A stretch of DNA of 64,000 bases, taken from NCBI RefSeq assembly GCF_030052815.1, contig NC_079494.1, positions 37,248,467 through 37,312,466 on the forward strand, written 5' to 3'. Source of the stretch: Hevea brasiliensis. Its lineage: Eukaryota > Streptophyta > Magnoliopsida > Malpighiales > Euphorbiaceae. Made by a program: the position numbers and the translations under genes. A model generated the notes under the pieces. It saw only the letters and a list, made by a program, of their open reading frames with translations, was not told the DNA's origin and ran no database searches. Below, one piece after another: positions 23,208-34,782 of this stretch (positions are counted from its first letter, which is position 1; the number at the start of each line of letters is the position of its first letter).

Positions 23208-26144
23208 TGTGACACCCCTTACCCGTGTACAGTATACCCGAGTAAGCAATGTCACACGGTGTACCGGCACATTCTAATATACCTTAATTAATTTTTATCA
23301 TGCTTTTGAATATAACTTGTGAAATATAATATATTTGAGCCATTTATCGAAATTATAATTTGTTTGAGGTTCCGAAAATTTTGTAGAAAATCCGGCAGAG
23401 TACTGGCTAAAAATGGAGAAAACAGTTCTTCGGAACCTGTTAAAAACACTTCCAATATTCATATCTCATCACTCTCAAACTCCAGTATCAAAATCTCAAT
23501 ATTTTTCAATTTCATTTCTCAATCATTCATCTCATGTAATAATCAAGTATAAATCACAAATACACATTCTCTTTTCCATTCATAAACACAATTCTCATTA
23601 TTTATATGATCATCAAAATACATTACATAAGTTCAATTACATATGAGAAAATAAAAATTTAGTTACAAAATACCAAAATGAAACCTAGTGTCCTACCAAT
23701 GCACTGTGGAGGGTGAGGTGACACGGACACTGTGCAGAGCTGCAGGATGGACTCACCTAGTCTGCGGTCTACTGGGCTCACGTTCAGTATCTCCAGAACC
23801 TACGCGTGGCAAAAGCAACGCGCTAAGCAATAATGCTTAGTGGTGCAATAATAAAATAAAAGAAAATAGCAGAAAATAAATATATATTTAATGTATGTGT
23901 CTTATTTGTTTTGTATCTGTCATATTCATTTATTTCTTTAACTTTGTCCATTTTCATTCATTTGGTTGCCCAAGTAACCTATCTTTGGACGATCGATCGA
24001 TAAACGTAACCGCACCGGGTATCTAGTACCTCGGGCCGTCACACCATCGGTCACATATGTATCTCCCAGTGTGCAACAGAATAGCTAATAAGCTGTAATA
24101 ACATCAGGCACAAGGCCACATCTCAATACAAGGTCAGAATGGCTAAAAGCCATGAAATCACAGAATGACATATTGCCATATGCAGTACTGCTAACTGAAC
24201 CCTATTGGCATGCCAAACTATCCAAACCAATCTTGTTAGGTGTACTAGGGCATTTGATACTTTTGAATTCTTCAAATTTTGAATTTCAAATTTTGGTGTC
24301 ACTATTCACCTCATTGGTCAACAAAAATGTTGACTTTTTGATAGAAAATAGGTACATTGGTTTTGACACTTCCAACATACCACATTTTGCATTCAAAACT
24401 TGTTGGAATTAATTACCAATACCATTTCTAAGTCTAAAACAAAGGGAGCAGAATTTTTAGTTTTTGTACCTGAACTTCACTGTTCCATTAAGCACTGTTT
24501 CAGTGGGAATTTGAGGAAATGGTAAACATGAAAGTTGTTCCTTATTTTGTCTAGTTGAATTTATTTTTTTAAATCACTCCATTTGGAGTTTTGTAGCTCC
24601 AGATATGGTCCAAAAACCACAGCTGGCCGGATTTCAATTCTGCAGAATTTACCAAATCTATAGTACCATGAACAGTGACTGCCACTGCCTTGTTGGATGG
24701 GTTCTGGCCATAATTTGGGGTAGGTTTCTTCATGAAAGTTGTTTGTCTATGTCTTATCTTGTTGCTGTAAAAATTTCAGGTCAATTGACCATTTCTGCAG
24801 TGAGTTATGGCCAAATGAACAGTTACTGTTTATTTGGTCATTCTGCAGAATTGGCTTGCAAGGTATCCGGATTGGGGCCAACTTTTGGTCCACTTGCTTT
24901 GGCCTTCTGGACATGGTTTCTTCAGCAAAATTGTGCCATTATAAGTCTAGTTTCATGTCCAATTGGCCAAACACCAATTGGATCTACACAGCCAAAGATA
25001 TGGCAGTCCAAACAGGCTGGACTCCCAGCCTCCCTGCTGCACTCATTAGGCAGCCCACCAATTCAGTTTGTATTACTCTAATTCTCTTCAAATTATGGTC
25101 AACTTACCTCAAATGGTCACTAATTGACCATTAGAATGTTCACTCATCGTTTCATAAGCAAACCCTAATTTTTGTTCAAGTCTCCAAGTTCTCAAAGTTC
25201 AATTTATACATTAAACTTACAATTTCAACTTAAATCATGTTCTTAAACATGAATTGAGTGAGAGAGAATAAATTGGGCACTAACCTCTTTTGCTAACTTT
25301 TCCAAGTCTCCAAAAATCCTTTCTTCCTTCTTCTTTTTGCTGGCTAGAGGTTGTTCAAGTTGCAAAATCAATTTTTAGTGAAGCAAGGTTGTGGTTTCAA
25401 GGTGATTTGGTGGGTTGTCTCAAGCTTCCATTAAGCTTCCATGGAGGAATGGGTTTTGGGAGAGAGTGTAACGTTTTTGGGTGAGGAAGAGCATATGGTA
25501 TTTTGATTTCTTTTGTCTCAATTATCTCTTTTTATTAGTTAATGAATTGGTTGTTTAATTATAATTGGTGGAAACTTTTAAATGACATCATAATGATGTC
25601 ATATTTGGCATTTTATTGCATTTTCTTTTCTTTTCATCACTACTCATTTTCAATTTAATTTTTAGTAATGTTTATTCATATTTTATATCATATTAATTAT
25701 TTACTCAACTGGACAAGTCGGCCAAAAATCACCTCTGAAGGCGAAATGACCAAAATGCTCTCCGTTTGGCTTAACGAGTCAAAATTGTCTGTACCGATTG
25801 AAAAATTTTTCTAAATATTTTCTTAGCATTCTAATGCCATAGGGACCTCAATGAGCCTTCTCTGGAGTTCCAAAAATTATTTTATGAATTTTCTCTCGAG
25901 TCTAGGGCTCCTAGTTGCGAGAACCGCAACTTCCCCCTGGGTTACCCATCGCTTGGGCACCGGTTCATTTAACTTGGTTGTATTTTATTTCTAAAATTTT
26001 TACTAAATTTTTCTATTTAATATTTGAGTTAATTATGGTTCCTCACTTTAGTTTAAATATTTTTTCGGACGTTCTAGCTGTCCGGACCGACACCGGTCAC
26101 CGGAACAGTAGAATGTACGGAGTTGCTACCGGGAGGGTGTTACA
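23208..26144 (-). repeat. 3' LTR of gypsy D (family 2)
   Basis: It starts TGTGACACCCC and ends GGGTGTTACA. Hairpin pair at 23803-23840, palindrome at 24821-24847 with one mismatch, and the shared 5' block at 26079-26109 (reverse complement). Frames at 23319-23646, 24152-24412, 24605-25134 and 25915-26140 also appear in the other LTR because both are the same DNA; they have no recognisable domain. Confidence 0.94.
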
Positions 26145-26157
26145 ACTCTTCCCCTCT
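26145..26157 (-). promoter_or_regulatory. Polypurine tract of gypsy D
   Basis: Minus strand AGAGGGGAAGAGT, abutting the 3' LTR, identical to that of A. Confidence 0.87.
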
Positions 26158-27673
26158 AATTTAAATTTCGTCCTCGAAATTTACCTGATGCAAACAGTTG
26201 AGGGAACTGTTGCCTCATCATCTCTTCACTTTCCCAAGTTGCCTCCTCGGTGTTGTGGTGCCTCCAAAGCACTTTCACTAGTGGAATCTGCTTATTCCTC
26301 AATTCTTTTACTTCCCGAGCTAGGATCCGTAGAGGTTCTTCTTCATAAGTCAAATCCGGTTGTATTTCAATTTCTTCCCTGGAGATGACATGTGAAGGAT
26401 CTGAGCGGTATCTTCTGAGCATGGACACGTGGAACACATTGTGGATCTTGTCCAGCTCTGGTGGTAAAGCTAGCCTATAGGCCACTGGACCCACACGTTC
26501 AATAACTTCATATGGGCCAATGAACCTAGGGCTTAACTTACCTTTTCTTCTAAACCTCAATACCTTCTTCCACGGTGACACCTTGAGGAACACTTTGTCG
26601 CCAACCACATATTCTATTTCTTTTCTCTTCAGGTCGGCATAAGATTTCTGTCTGTCTGAGGTAACCTTCAAGTTGGCTTTGATTAGTTTCACTTTCTCTT
26701 CAGTCTGTTTCACCAAATCCGGGCCTACCAGTTTGTCTTCGCCCAATTCAGTCCAGCACACTGGAGTTCTACATTTTCTCCCATACAATGCTTCATACGG
26801 GGCCATTTGAATACTAGCTTGGTAGCTATTGTTGTATGCAAATTCTGCCAGTGGGAGGTATCTATCCCAACTTCCCTCAAACTCAATAACACAACTCCTC
26901 AGCATATCCTCAAGAACCTGACATATATTTCATGTTATTGTTATCATTTTAGTTCAATATTTGTATTAATTCAATTGATTCAATTATTTACCTGGATTAC
27001 TCTTTCTGATTGCCCATCCGTCTGAGGATGGAAAGCTGTGCTGAAGTGGAGTTGTGTACCAAAGGATTCATGCAACTTCTTCCAAAATCTCGATGTGAAC
27101 CTTGGGTCTCGATCAGATATGATGGAAAGTGGAATTCCATGCAATCTAACTATCTCACTGATATACAATTCTGCTAATTTCTCCAGTGAGTAGTCAGTCC
27201 TAACTGGCAGAAAGTGTGCTGACTTTGTCAATCTATCCACTATCACCCATACTGCATCATGTTTCTTCTGGGTGAGAGGTAGACCACTTACAAAATCCAT
27301 GGTAATCCGATCCCATTTCCATTCAGGTATGCGTATAGGCTGTAGCAAACCCGATGGAACTTGATGTTCTGCCTTGACTTGCTGACATGTCAAACATTTA
27401 GTCACATAGTCAGCTACGTCTTTCTTCATACCAGGCCACCAATATCAAGCTTGGATCATGATACATCTTTGTACTTCCTGGGTGCATAGCATATACACTG
27501 GTGTGTGCCTCTTTCAGAATACTGGCCTTCAATTCCCCATCATCTGGTACACACAGTCTTCCTTTGTAGTACAGACACCCATCTGCTTTCACCTCATAGT
27601 CAGTTGCTTTTCTCTCTGAGATTTTTCTCATAATAGCCATTAACTTTTCATCTATCTTTTGCCCATTTAAAAT
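26156..27673 (-). pseudogene. Gypsy D integrase with chromodomain, intron-split
   Basis: The N-terminal part (27640-27410) has EAHTSVYAMHPG and, after a short deletion near 27450, CLTCQQ of the zinc domain. The core frame 27429-26992 is open with catalytic Asp45 (TMDFVSG), Asp106 (ISDRDPRF) and Glu142 (GQSERVIQ), numbered from its first Met; the D106-E142 gap is 35 residues. A 74-bp GT-AG intron (26918-26991) follows four residues later, and exon 2 (26917-26156) is open to the end: LAEFAYNNSYQ, LSPRFIGPYEV, HNVFHVSMLRRY, then chromodomain-type LVKVLWRHH, EEATWESEE and PQLF at about 26180-26345. The frameshift near 27430-27460 and the extra A at 27668 separate it from RNase H, so it is scored as a pseudogene although most of it reads well. 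Confidence 0.88.
26918..26991 (-). other. Putative spliceosomal intron in gypsy D integrase (74 bp)
   Basis: On the minus strand the exon ends ATCCAG, the insert starts GTAAATAATTG and ends ATATATGTCAG, and the next exon starts GTTCTTGAGG. It is phase 0. Its length is not a multiple of three and it has an in-frame TGA ten bases in, so an unspliced message would give integrase truncated just after the catalytic glutamate, without the C-terminal domain or chromodomain. It is A+T rich with a possible branch site ATGATAAC. Position and ends match A. Confidence 0.75.
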
Positions 27674-29953
27674 CTACTGTAGCAGGTTTGGCCTCACTTG
27701 CAACTCAGCCAAAATAGCTCCATCTCGAATCAAAGTTAGACAGGCATTCAATGATCTCAAAGCTGTGATGGACTTTCTGCTCAAAGCATCAGCAACAACA
27801 TTTGCCTTCCCAGGATGATAGTCAATCACACAATCATAGTCCTTCAGGAACTCAATCCATCGCCTCTGTCTAAGGTTGAGCTCCTTCTGAGTTGGCAAAT
27901 ATTTCAGACTTTTGTGGTCTGTGTAAATGTAGCACTTCTCACCATACAAGTAATGCCTCCATATCTTCAGTGCGAAGATAATTGCTGCAAGCTCTAGATC
28001 ATGGGTAGGGTAATTCTGTTCATGTGGCCTTAACTGTCTGGAAGCATAGGCAATCACCTTTCCCTCTTGCATCAATACACACCCTAACCCATTATGTGAG
28101 GCATCACTGTAGACCACAAAGTCCTTTCCTGACACTGGCTGTGTTAACACTGGTGCCTCTGTCAATATAGCCTTCAACTTCTCAAAACTGGTCTGACACT
28201 TGTTATTCCAGTCAAATCTGACATTCTTGTGTAACAACTTGGTCATTGGAGCAGCTATTAAGGAAAATCCCTTCACAAATCTCCTGTAATACCCAGCTAG
28301 CCCCAAGAAGCTTCTGACCTCAGTTGTATTCCTGGGAGGCTTCCATTCCATCACTGCTTCTATTTTCTTGGGATCCACCCTAATCCCATCAGCTGACACT
28401 ATGTGTCCAAGGAATGCAATCTCATTCAGCCAGAAGTCACACTTTGACAACTTAGCATACAGCTTCTTTTCTCTCAGGGTTTGCAGAACAATCCTCAAAT
28501 GCTCATCATATTCTTCCCTGGTCTTGGAATACACCAAAATATCATCAATAAAGACCACTACGAACCGATCTAGGTATGGATGGAAGATACGGTTCATAAG
28601 GTCCATGAATGCCGCTGGTGCATTTGTTAGGCCAAAGGGCATCACTAGAAACTCATAATGCCCATATCGGGTCCTGAATGCAGTCTTTGGCACATCTGCA
28701 TCCTTCACCCTCAACTGATGATACCCTGATCTGAGATCAATCTTAGAAAATACTCCTGCTCCCTTCAATTGATCAAACAGATCATCAATTCTAGGCAACG
28801 GATATTTGTTCTTCACAGTCACTTTATTCAACTGCCGGTAATCGATGCATAGCCTCAAAGTCCCATCCTTTTTCTTTACAAACAGCACTGGAGCTCCCCA
28901 CGGTGACACACTGGGGCGTATGAACCCCTTATCAAGCAACTCTTGCAACTGAGTTTTCAACTCCCTCAATTCCGTGGGTGCCATCCTATAAGGAGCAATG
29001 GAAATGGATGCTGTACCCGGCAGTGTCTCAATAGCAAATTCGACTTCTCTTTCTGGTGCCAAACCAGGAAATTCTTCAGGAAATACCTCTGGGAAGTCTC
29101 TTACTGTAGATATATTACTCAAGTTTGGCTTAGCCTGCCTAGTATCCACCACATGTGCTAGGTAGGCTTCACAGCCTTTTCTCATCATTCTTCTTGCAAC
29201 TGTGGTTGAGATGACATTGGACAAGAAATCTGTCCTTTGCCCCACAACTGTGATCTCATTACCCTCAGGAGTTTTCAAAGAAATTCTCTTCAATTTGCAA
29301 TCAACTATTGCCTGATGACGTGACAACCAGTCCATTCCAAAAATCACGTCAAACTCGTGGAAAGGCAACTCAATCAGGTATGCCAAGAATTCATACCCCT
29401 GAATCCTTAACGGGCAACCCTTGTATACTTTGTTCACCACTACACTGTGGCCCAATGGATTAGTGACCAGAATGTCTTGGTCACTCTCCCCTACTAGTAT
29501 CCCCCTTTCTACGGGTAGGTTGATGCAGATGTATGAATGAGTGGATCCTGGATCCACTAATGCATGCACAAGTGTATTGTAGAGGGAGAACGTACCCCTG
29601 ATGACGTCCGAGGCATCTTGCTCCTCCTGAGCTCTAATGGCATAAGCTCTTGCAGGTGGTCTACTGTTAGGCCTCTCTGCTGGCTCAGACGCAGGCCTCT
29701 GTGATGGTCCCACAGCCTCAGATTTGCCAGATTTTCTACCCCTCTGTGGTGCAGGAGTAGGTCTGTCTGCTTGTGTTGGAGCAGCTGTAGTAGTTCTGTG
29801 TGGACAGTTCCTTAACTGATGCTCTGTCGACCCACATCTTAAGCAGGCACCAGTCACTCTCCAACACTCCCCCTTATGCCATTTCAAACAGTGTGGACAT
29901 GCAGAAGATGCTGGGGCTGGTCCCCTGAACCCCATCCCTGGAGAGCTGCCCAC
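27674..29953 (-). CDS. Gypsy D zinc knuckle-protease-RT-RNase H polyprotein segment
   Basis: Open frame of 759 codons. [12 protein letters not shown] (residues 19-30) precedes the knuckle C37-X2-C40-X4-H45-X4-C50. Protease: Asp134 in DPGSTHS, then GMDWLSRH near 207. [16 protein letters not shown] (351-364), Asp406 in [17 protein letters not shown] (438-449), FIDD 468-471. RNase H: Asp617 (YSDAS), Glu654 (HDLELA), Asp679 (YTDH), Asp722 (ADALSR). All catalytic acids are present, so these enzymes could be functional. The true polyprotein would start at gag 30851; the Met at 29953 is only the first in this frame after upstream breaks. An extra A near 27668 ends the frame before integrase. Confidence 0.92.
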   Translation of the reverse strand: MGSSPGMGFRGPAPASSACPHCLKWHKGECWRVTGACLRCGSTEHQLRNCPHRTTTAAPTQADRPTPAPQRGRKSGKSEAVGPSQRPASEPAERPNSRPPARAYAIRAQEEQDASDVIRGTFSLYNTLVHALVDPGSTHSYICINLPVERGILVGESDQDILVTNPLGHSVVVNKVYKGCPLRIQGYEFLAYLIELPFHEFDVIFGMDWLSRHQAIVDCKLKRISLKTPEGNEITVVGQRTDFLSNVISTTVARRMMRKGCEAYLAHVVDTRQAKPNLSNISTVRDFPEVFPEEFPGLAPEREVEFAIETLPGTASISIAPYRMAPTELRELKTQLQELLDKGFIRPSVSPWGAPVLFVKKKDGTLRLCIDYRQLNKVTVKNKYPLPRIDDLFDQLKGAGVFSKIDLRSGYHQLRVKDADVPKTAFRTRYGHYEFLVMPFGLTNAPAAFMDLMNRIFHPYLDRFVVVFIDDILVYSKTREEYDEHLRIVLQTLREKKLYAKLSKCDFWLNEIAFLGHIVSADGIRVDPKKIEAVMEWKPPRNTTEVRSFLGLAGYYRRFVKGFSLIAAPMTKLLHKNVRFDWNNKCQTSFEKLKAILTEAPVLTQPVSGKDFVVYSDASHNGLGCVLMQEGKVIAYASRQLRPHEQNYPTHDLELAAIIFALKIWRHYLYGEKCYIYTDHKSLKYLPTQKELNLRQRRWIEFLKDYDCVIDYHPGKANVVADALSRKSITALRSLNACLTLIRDGAILAELQVRPNLLQ

Positions 29954-30851
29954 TTATGGTGTGGACTGACCTCTCCTAGGGGTAAACTATGGCCTGGGCC
30001 CCTGAGACTGACCCTGACCTTGTGACTGGCCTGAACTCTGTACAGATGGACCTTTAAACCTCTTCCCAGGTACAGGAGATGAACTAAACTAACCCGAGCC
30101 CCTCTTCTGCTGTCTATCCCTTCTGGTCTGCTCACTGATTCTTACTTTTTCAACCTTTATTGCAGCTTCCACTAACTTAGTAAATTTTGTGATTCCCAGG
30201 GCAGTGAGCTGGATCTTTATCTCTCTTACACCTTTCAGCTTCATTAGGGACTATCTCCCTTCCGTAGCGGCTTAATCGGACGAATTCCTTCTCATACTCG
30301 GCCACTGACAACTGTCTCTGCCTCAAATTAATAAACTCTCTTCTTCTCTCTTCCAGGTATACAATACCCACATATTTCTTCTTGAATTATGAGAGAAAGA
30401 AGTCCCAAGTTATAGCTTCTGGTTGCACTTCACTGGATACAGTATCCCACCATTCATATGCATCGTCTTGCAGCAGAGATACAACAGCTTCTAGGTTTTG
30501 TTCTGGGGTGCAGTGGAGTTGTTTTAGGACTCTGCCTGTTCTGTTCAACCAATTTTCGGCTGCAACAGAATCATCTTCTCTCTTGCCGAAGAAGTCCACT
30601 GCTCCAAATTTTCTCAATCTTTCCAGGTGTGATTTTGGTTGTGGAGCTGGTGGTGGTTGTGGTGGTGCTGGCATTACCCCAGCCATTTGTCTGAAAAATT
30701 CAGCCATTTGCTGGAACATGATCTGTGGAGGCTGAGCGGGCTTTGCTTGAGCTGGCGGAGCAGGTTCTCCCGTACCCCCAGTCTCAGCTACTGCAGGTGG
30801 AGCATGACTCTCCACTTCCTCCTTAACTGCTCTCTGTGATGTAGGGTCCAT
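29954..30851 (-). pseudogene. Gypsy D gag
   Basis: Start ATG at 30851 (ATG GAC CCT), placed after a leader as in A. Order: a Pro/Gln-rich N-terminus with MFQQMAEFFRQMAG, capsid LERLRKFGAVDFFGKREDD, LKQLHCTPEQ, VSLLQDDAYEWWDTV, then a TAA at about 30388 where A has a sense codon (FLS-stop-FKKK). The frame continues as REFINLRQRQLSVAEYEKEFVRLSRYG. A short deletion after AERCKR (near 30225) removes residues present in A and shifts frame. The glycine/serine-rich linker to the zinc knuckles (30135-29960) is open in another frame. Confidence 0.85.
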
Positions 30852-30960
30852 ATCCTATTCAAAATAAGAAAGACAAATAGATCTGCATTAGTGTCACCTC
30901 GACTCTTGCAAATACAATGCATGGTATGAACTCAACCTAGGCCCAAAAACGCCTAAACCG

Positions 30961-30973
30961 TGCTCTGATACCA
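30961..30973 (-). promoter_or_regulatory. Primer-binding site of gypsy D
   Basis: Minus strand TGGTATCAGAGCA, five bases from the LTR. Initiator-Met tRNA type, same as A. Confidence 0.92.
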
Positions 30974-30978
30974 CTAAA

Positions 30979-33908
30979 TGTGACACCCCTTACCCGTGTA
31001 CAGTATACCCGAGTAAGCAATGTCACACGGTGTACCGGCACATTCTAATATACCTTAATTAATTTTTATCATGCTCTTGAATATAACTTGTGAAATATAA
31101 TATATTTGAGCCATTTATCGAAATAATAATTTGTTTGAGGTTCCGAAAATTTTGTAGAAAATCCGGCAGAGTACCGGCTAAAAATGGAGAAAACAGTTCT
31201 TCAGAACCTGTTAAAAACACTTCCAATATTCATATCTCATCACTCTCAAACTCCAGTATCAAAATCTCAACATTTTTCAATTTCATTTCTCAATCATTCA
31301 TCTCATGTAATAATCAAGTATAAATCACAAATACACATTCTCTTTTCCATTCATAAACACAATTCTCATTATTTACATGATCATCAAAATACATTACATA
31401 AGTTCAATTACATATGAGAAAATAAAAATTTAGTTACAAAATACCAAAATGAAACCTAGTGTCCTACCAATGCACTGTGGAGGGTGAGGTGACACGGACA
31501 CTGTGCAGAGCTGCAGGATGGACTCACCCAGTCTGCGGTCTACTGGGCTCAGGTTTAGTATCTCTAGAACCTACGCGTGGCAAAAGCAACTCGCTAAGCA
31601 ATGATGCTTAGTGGTGCAATAATAAAATAAAAGAAAATAGCAGAAAATAAATATATATTTAATGTATGTGTCTTATTTGTTTTGTATCTGTCATATTCAT
31701 TTATTTCTTTAACTTTGTCCATTTTCATTCATTTGGTTGCCCAAGTAACCTATACTGGACGAATGGACTGGATAAACGGGTAAACTGGCACTGGGTATCT
31801 AGTACCTCGGGCCGTCACACCATCGGTAACATATGTATCTCCCGGTGTGGAACAGAACAGCTAATAAACTGTAATAACATCAGGCACAAGTCCACATCTC
31901 AATACAAGGTCAGAATGGCTAAAAGCCATGAAATCACAGAATGGCATATTTCCATGTGCAGTACTGCTAACTGAACCCTATTGGCATGCCAAACTATCCA
32001 AACCAATCTTGTTAGGTGTACTAGGGCATTTGATACTTTTGAATTCTTCAAATTTTGAATTTCAAGTTTTGGTGTCACTATTCACCTCATTGGTCAACAA
32101 AAATGTTGATTTTTTGATAGAAAATAGGTACATTGGTTTTGACACTTCCAACATACCACATTTTGCATTCAAAACTTGTTGGAATTAATTACCAATACCA
32201 TTTCTAAGTCTAAAACAAAGGGAGCAGAATTTTCAGTTTTTGTACCTAAACTTCACTGTTCCATTAAGCACTGTTGCAGTGGGAATTTGAGGAAATGGTA
32301 AACATGAAAATTGTTTCTTATTTTGTCTAGTTGAATTTATTTTTTTGAATCACTCCATTTGGAGTTTTGTAACTCCAGATATGGTCCAAAAACCACATCT
32401 GGCCGGATTTCAATTCTGCAGAATTTACCAAATCTATAGTACCATGAACAGTGACTGCCACTGCCTTGTTGGATGGGTTCTGGCCATAATTTGGGATAGG
32501 TTTCTTCATGAAAGTTGTTTTTCTATGTCTTATCTTGTTTCTGTAAAAATTTCAGGTCAATTGACCATTTCTACAGTGAGTTATGGCCAAATGTTCATTT
32601 GGTCATTCTGCAGAATTGGCTTGCAGGGTATCCGGATTGGGGCCAACTTTTGTTCCACTTGCTTTGGCCTTTTGGACATGGTTTCTTCAGCAAAATTGTG
32701 CCATTATAAGTCTAGTTTCATTTCCAATTGGCCAAACACCAATTGGACCTACACAGCCAAAGATATGGCAGTCCAAACAGGCTGGACTCCCAGCCTCCCT
32801 GCTGCACTCATTAGGCAGCCCACCAATTCAGTTTGTATTACTCTAAATCTCTTCAAATTATGGTCAACTTACCTCAAATGGTCACTAATTGACCATTAGA
32901 ATGTTCACTCATCATTTCATAAGCAAACCCTAATTTTTGTTCAAGTCTCCAAGTTCTCAAAGTTTAATTTATACATTAAACTTACAATTTCAACTTAAAT
33001 CATGTTCTTAAACATGAATTGAGTGAGAGAGAATAAATTGGGCACTAACCTCTTTTGCTAACTTTTCCAAGTCTCCAAAAATCCCTTCTTCCATCTTCTT
33101 TTTGCTGGCTAGAGGTTGTTCAAGTTGCAAAATCAATTTTTAGTGAAGCAAGGTTGTGGTTTCAAGGTGATTTGGTGGGTTGTCTCAAGCTTCCATTAAG
33201 CTTCCATGGAGGAATGGGTTTTGGGAGAGAGTGTAACGTTTTTGGGTGAGGAAGAGCAGATGGTATTTTGATTTCTTTTGTCTCAATTATCTCTTTTTAT
33301 TAGTTAATGAATTGGTTGTTTAATTATAATTGGTGGAAACTTTTAAATGACATCATAATGATGTCATATTTGGCATTTTATTGCATTTTCTTTTCTTTTC
33401 ATCACTACTCATTTTCAATTTAATTTTTAGTAATGTTTATTCATATTTTATGTCATATTAATTATTTACTCAACTGGACAAGTCGGCCAAAAATCACCTC
33501 TGAAGGCGAAATGACCAAAATGCCCTCCGTTTGGCTTAACGGGTCAAAATTGTCTGTACCGATTGAAAAATTTTTCTAAATATTTTCTTAGCATTCTAAT
33601 TCCATAGGGACCTCAATGACCCTTCTCTGGAGTCCAAAAATTATTTTATGAATTTTCTCTCGGGTCTAGGGCTCCTAGTTGCGAGAACCGCAACTTCCCC
33701 CTGGGTTACCCATCGCTTGGGCACCGGCTCATTTAACTTGGTTGTATTTTATTTCTAAAATTTTTACTAAATTTTTCTATTTAATATTTGAGTTAATTAT
33801 GGTTCTTCACTTTAGTTTAAATATTTTTTCGGACGTTCTAGCTGTCCGGACCGACACCGGTCACCGGAACAGTAGAATGTACGGAGTTGCTACCGGGAGG
33901 GTGTTACA
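30979..33908 (-). repeat. 5' LTR of gypsy D (family 2)
   Basis: Near-identical to 23208-26144. Hairpin pair at 31574-31611 with one base change in the second stem and one in the loop of the first. The palindrome is collapsed at 32587-32602: 11 central bases are missing between two TG dinucleotides. Frames at 31090-31417, 31666-31974, 31928-32188, 32345-32899 and 33055-33249 are LTR sequence. Confidence 0.94.
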
Positions 33909-33913
33909 TATAT

Positions 33914-34780
33914 TGACAACTGTAAAGGTATGGCTGTCAAATACATTCTCTATGAAAGACTTAGGGCAGGCAACTTATATTCTAGGGATTCGCATCTGTA
34001 GAGATAGAGCGAAAAGAATAATTGGTTTATCCCAAAGTCTACACTTGGAAAAGGTGTTAAAGAGGTTTAACATGCTTGATTCCAAGAGAGGATTGTTACC
34101 AGTGAAATATGGTATCCACCTTTCTAAAGAGATGTCTCCAAAGACACCTGAAGAAAGAGATAAAATGGCCAGGATTCCATATGCTTCAACTATTGGAAGT
34201 TTGATGTATGCAATGTTGTGTATTAGGCTGGATATCGCATATGCTGTTAGTTTGACTAGCAGGTATCAATCCAATCCAGGTTTGGAACACTGGATAGCTG
34301 TCAAGAATATCCTTAAGTGATTGAGAAGAACTAAGGATTTATTCTTGATATATGGAGGTGGAGACTTGCAATTGGATGGTTATACTGATTTTGATTTTCA
34401 ATCAGATATTGATGATAGAAAGTCTACCTTTGGGTATGTGTTCATTTGTAATGGAGGTGCAGTCAGTTGGAAGAGTTCCAAACAGAGTACGACTGCAGTT
34501 TCCACTACCGAGTTGAGTATATTGCTACATTAGATGATACAAAAGAAGCTGTTTGGATATAAGAAACCACAGTCTCACTGGAAATCCAAACACATAGAAA
34601 GGTGCTACCACATTATCAGAGAGATAGTTGGGCAAGGCGATAAAGCCATGCAGAAAATAGCATTAACTGAAAAATCCAGCTGATTCATTCACTAAGCCTT
34701 TGTCACAAGCTCAGTTCGATCAATATCTTGAGAAGATGGGTCTAAGGTATTACAATGAATGGCTCCAGTGCTAGTGGGAG
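33914..34780 (+). pseudogene. Copia C reverse transcriptase 3' part and RNase H
   Basis: The frame picks up after D: MKDLGQATYILGI is a conserved copia RT phrase shortly after the YVDD box. It is followed by RIIGLSQSLHLEKVLKRFNM and the connection IPYASTIGSLMYAMLC, then DIAYAVSLTSRYQSNPG. A TGA at 34318 follows. RNase H begins with LDGYTDFDFQSDIDDRKSTFGYVF, carrying catalytic acids, then AVSWKSSKQSTTAVSTTE. A small deletion at about 34510 breaks the STTEAEYIA motif (TTE then a frameshift). The rest (34534-34780) is degenerate up to the polypurine tract. Confidence 0.88.
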
Positions 34781-34782
34781 AT
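34771..34782 (+). promoter_or_regulatory. Polypurine tract of copia C
   Basis: CTAGTGGGAGAT directly precedes the 3' LTR (TGTTAG), the usual form in plant copia elements. Confidence 0.85.

Larger units (their letters stand above)
23208..33908 (-). mobile_element. Ty3/gypsy chromovirus D, complete, youngest-looking
   Basis: A 10.7-kb minus-strand element with two LTRs of 2937 and 2930 bp, a primer-binding site, polypurine tract, and the full gag-PR-RT-RH-IN-chromodomain order. In the first 232 aligned LTR bases I count four differences, which suggests a fairly recent insertion; this is a hand count over a small part. Lesions are few: one nonsense codon and a frameshift in gag, one extra A before integrase, and a short deletion at the integrase N-terminus. 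The PR-RT-RH frame is intact. It inserted in the RT of copia C. Confidence 0.95.

Noticed and set aside
24605..25134. Cysteine- and tryptophan-rich frames repeated at 7767, 24605, 32345 and 45254
   Set aside because: They lie at the same place in family 2 LTRs and differ by frameshifts between copies, so recurrence reflects the repeated DNA rather than a protein.
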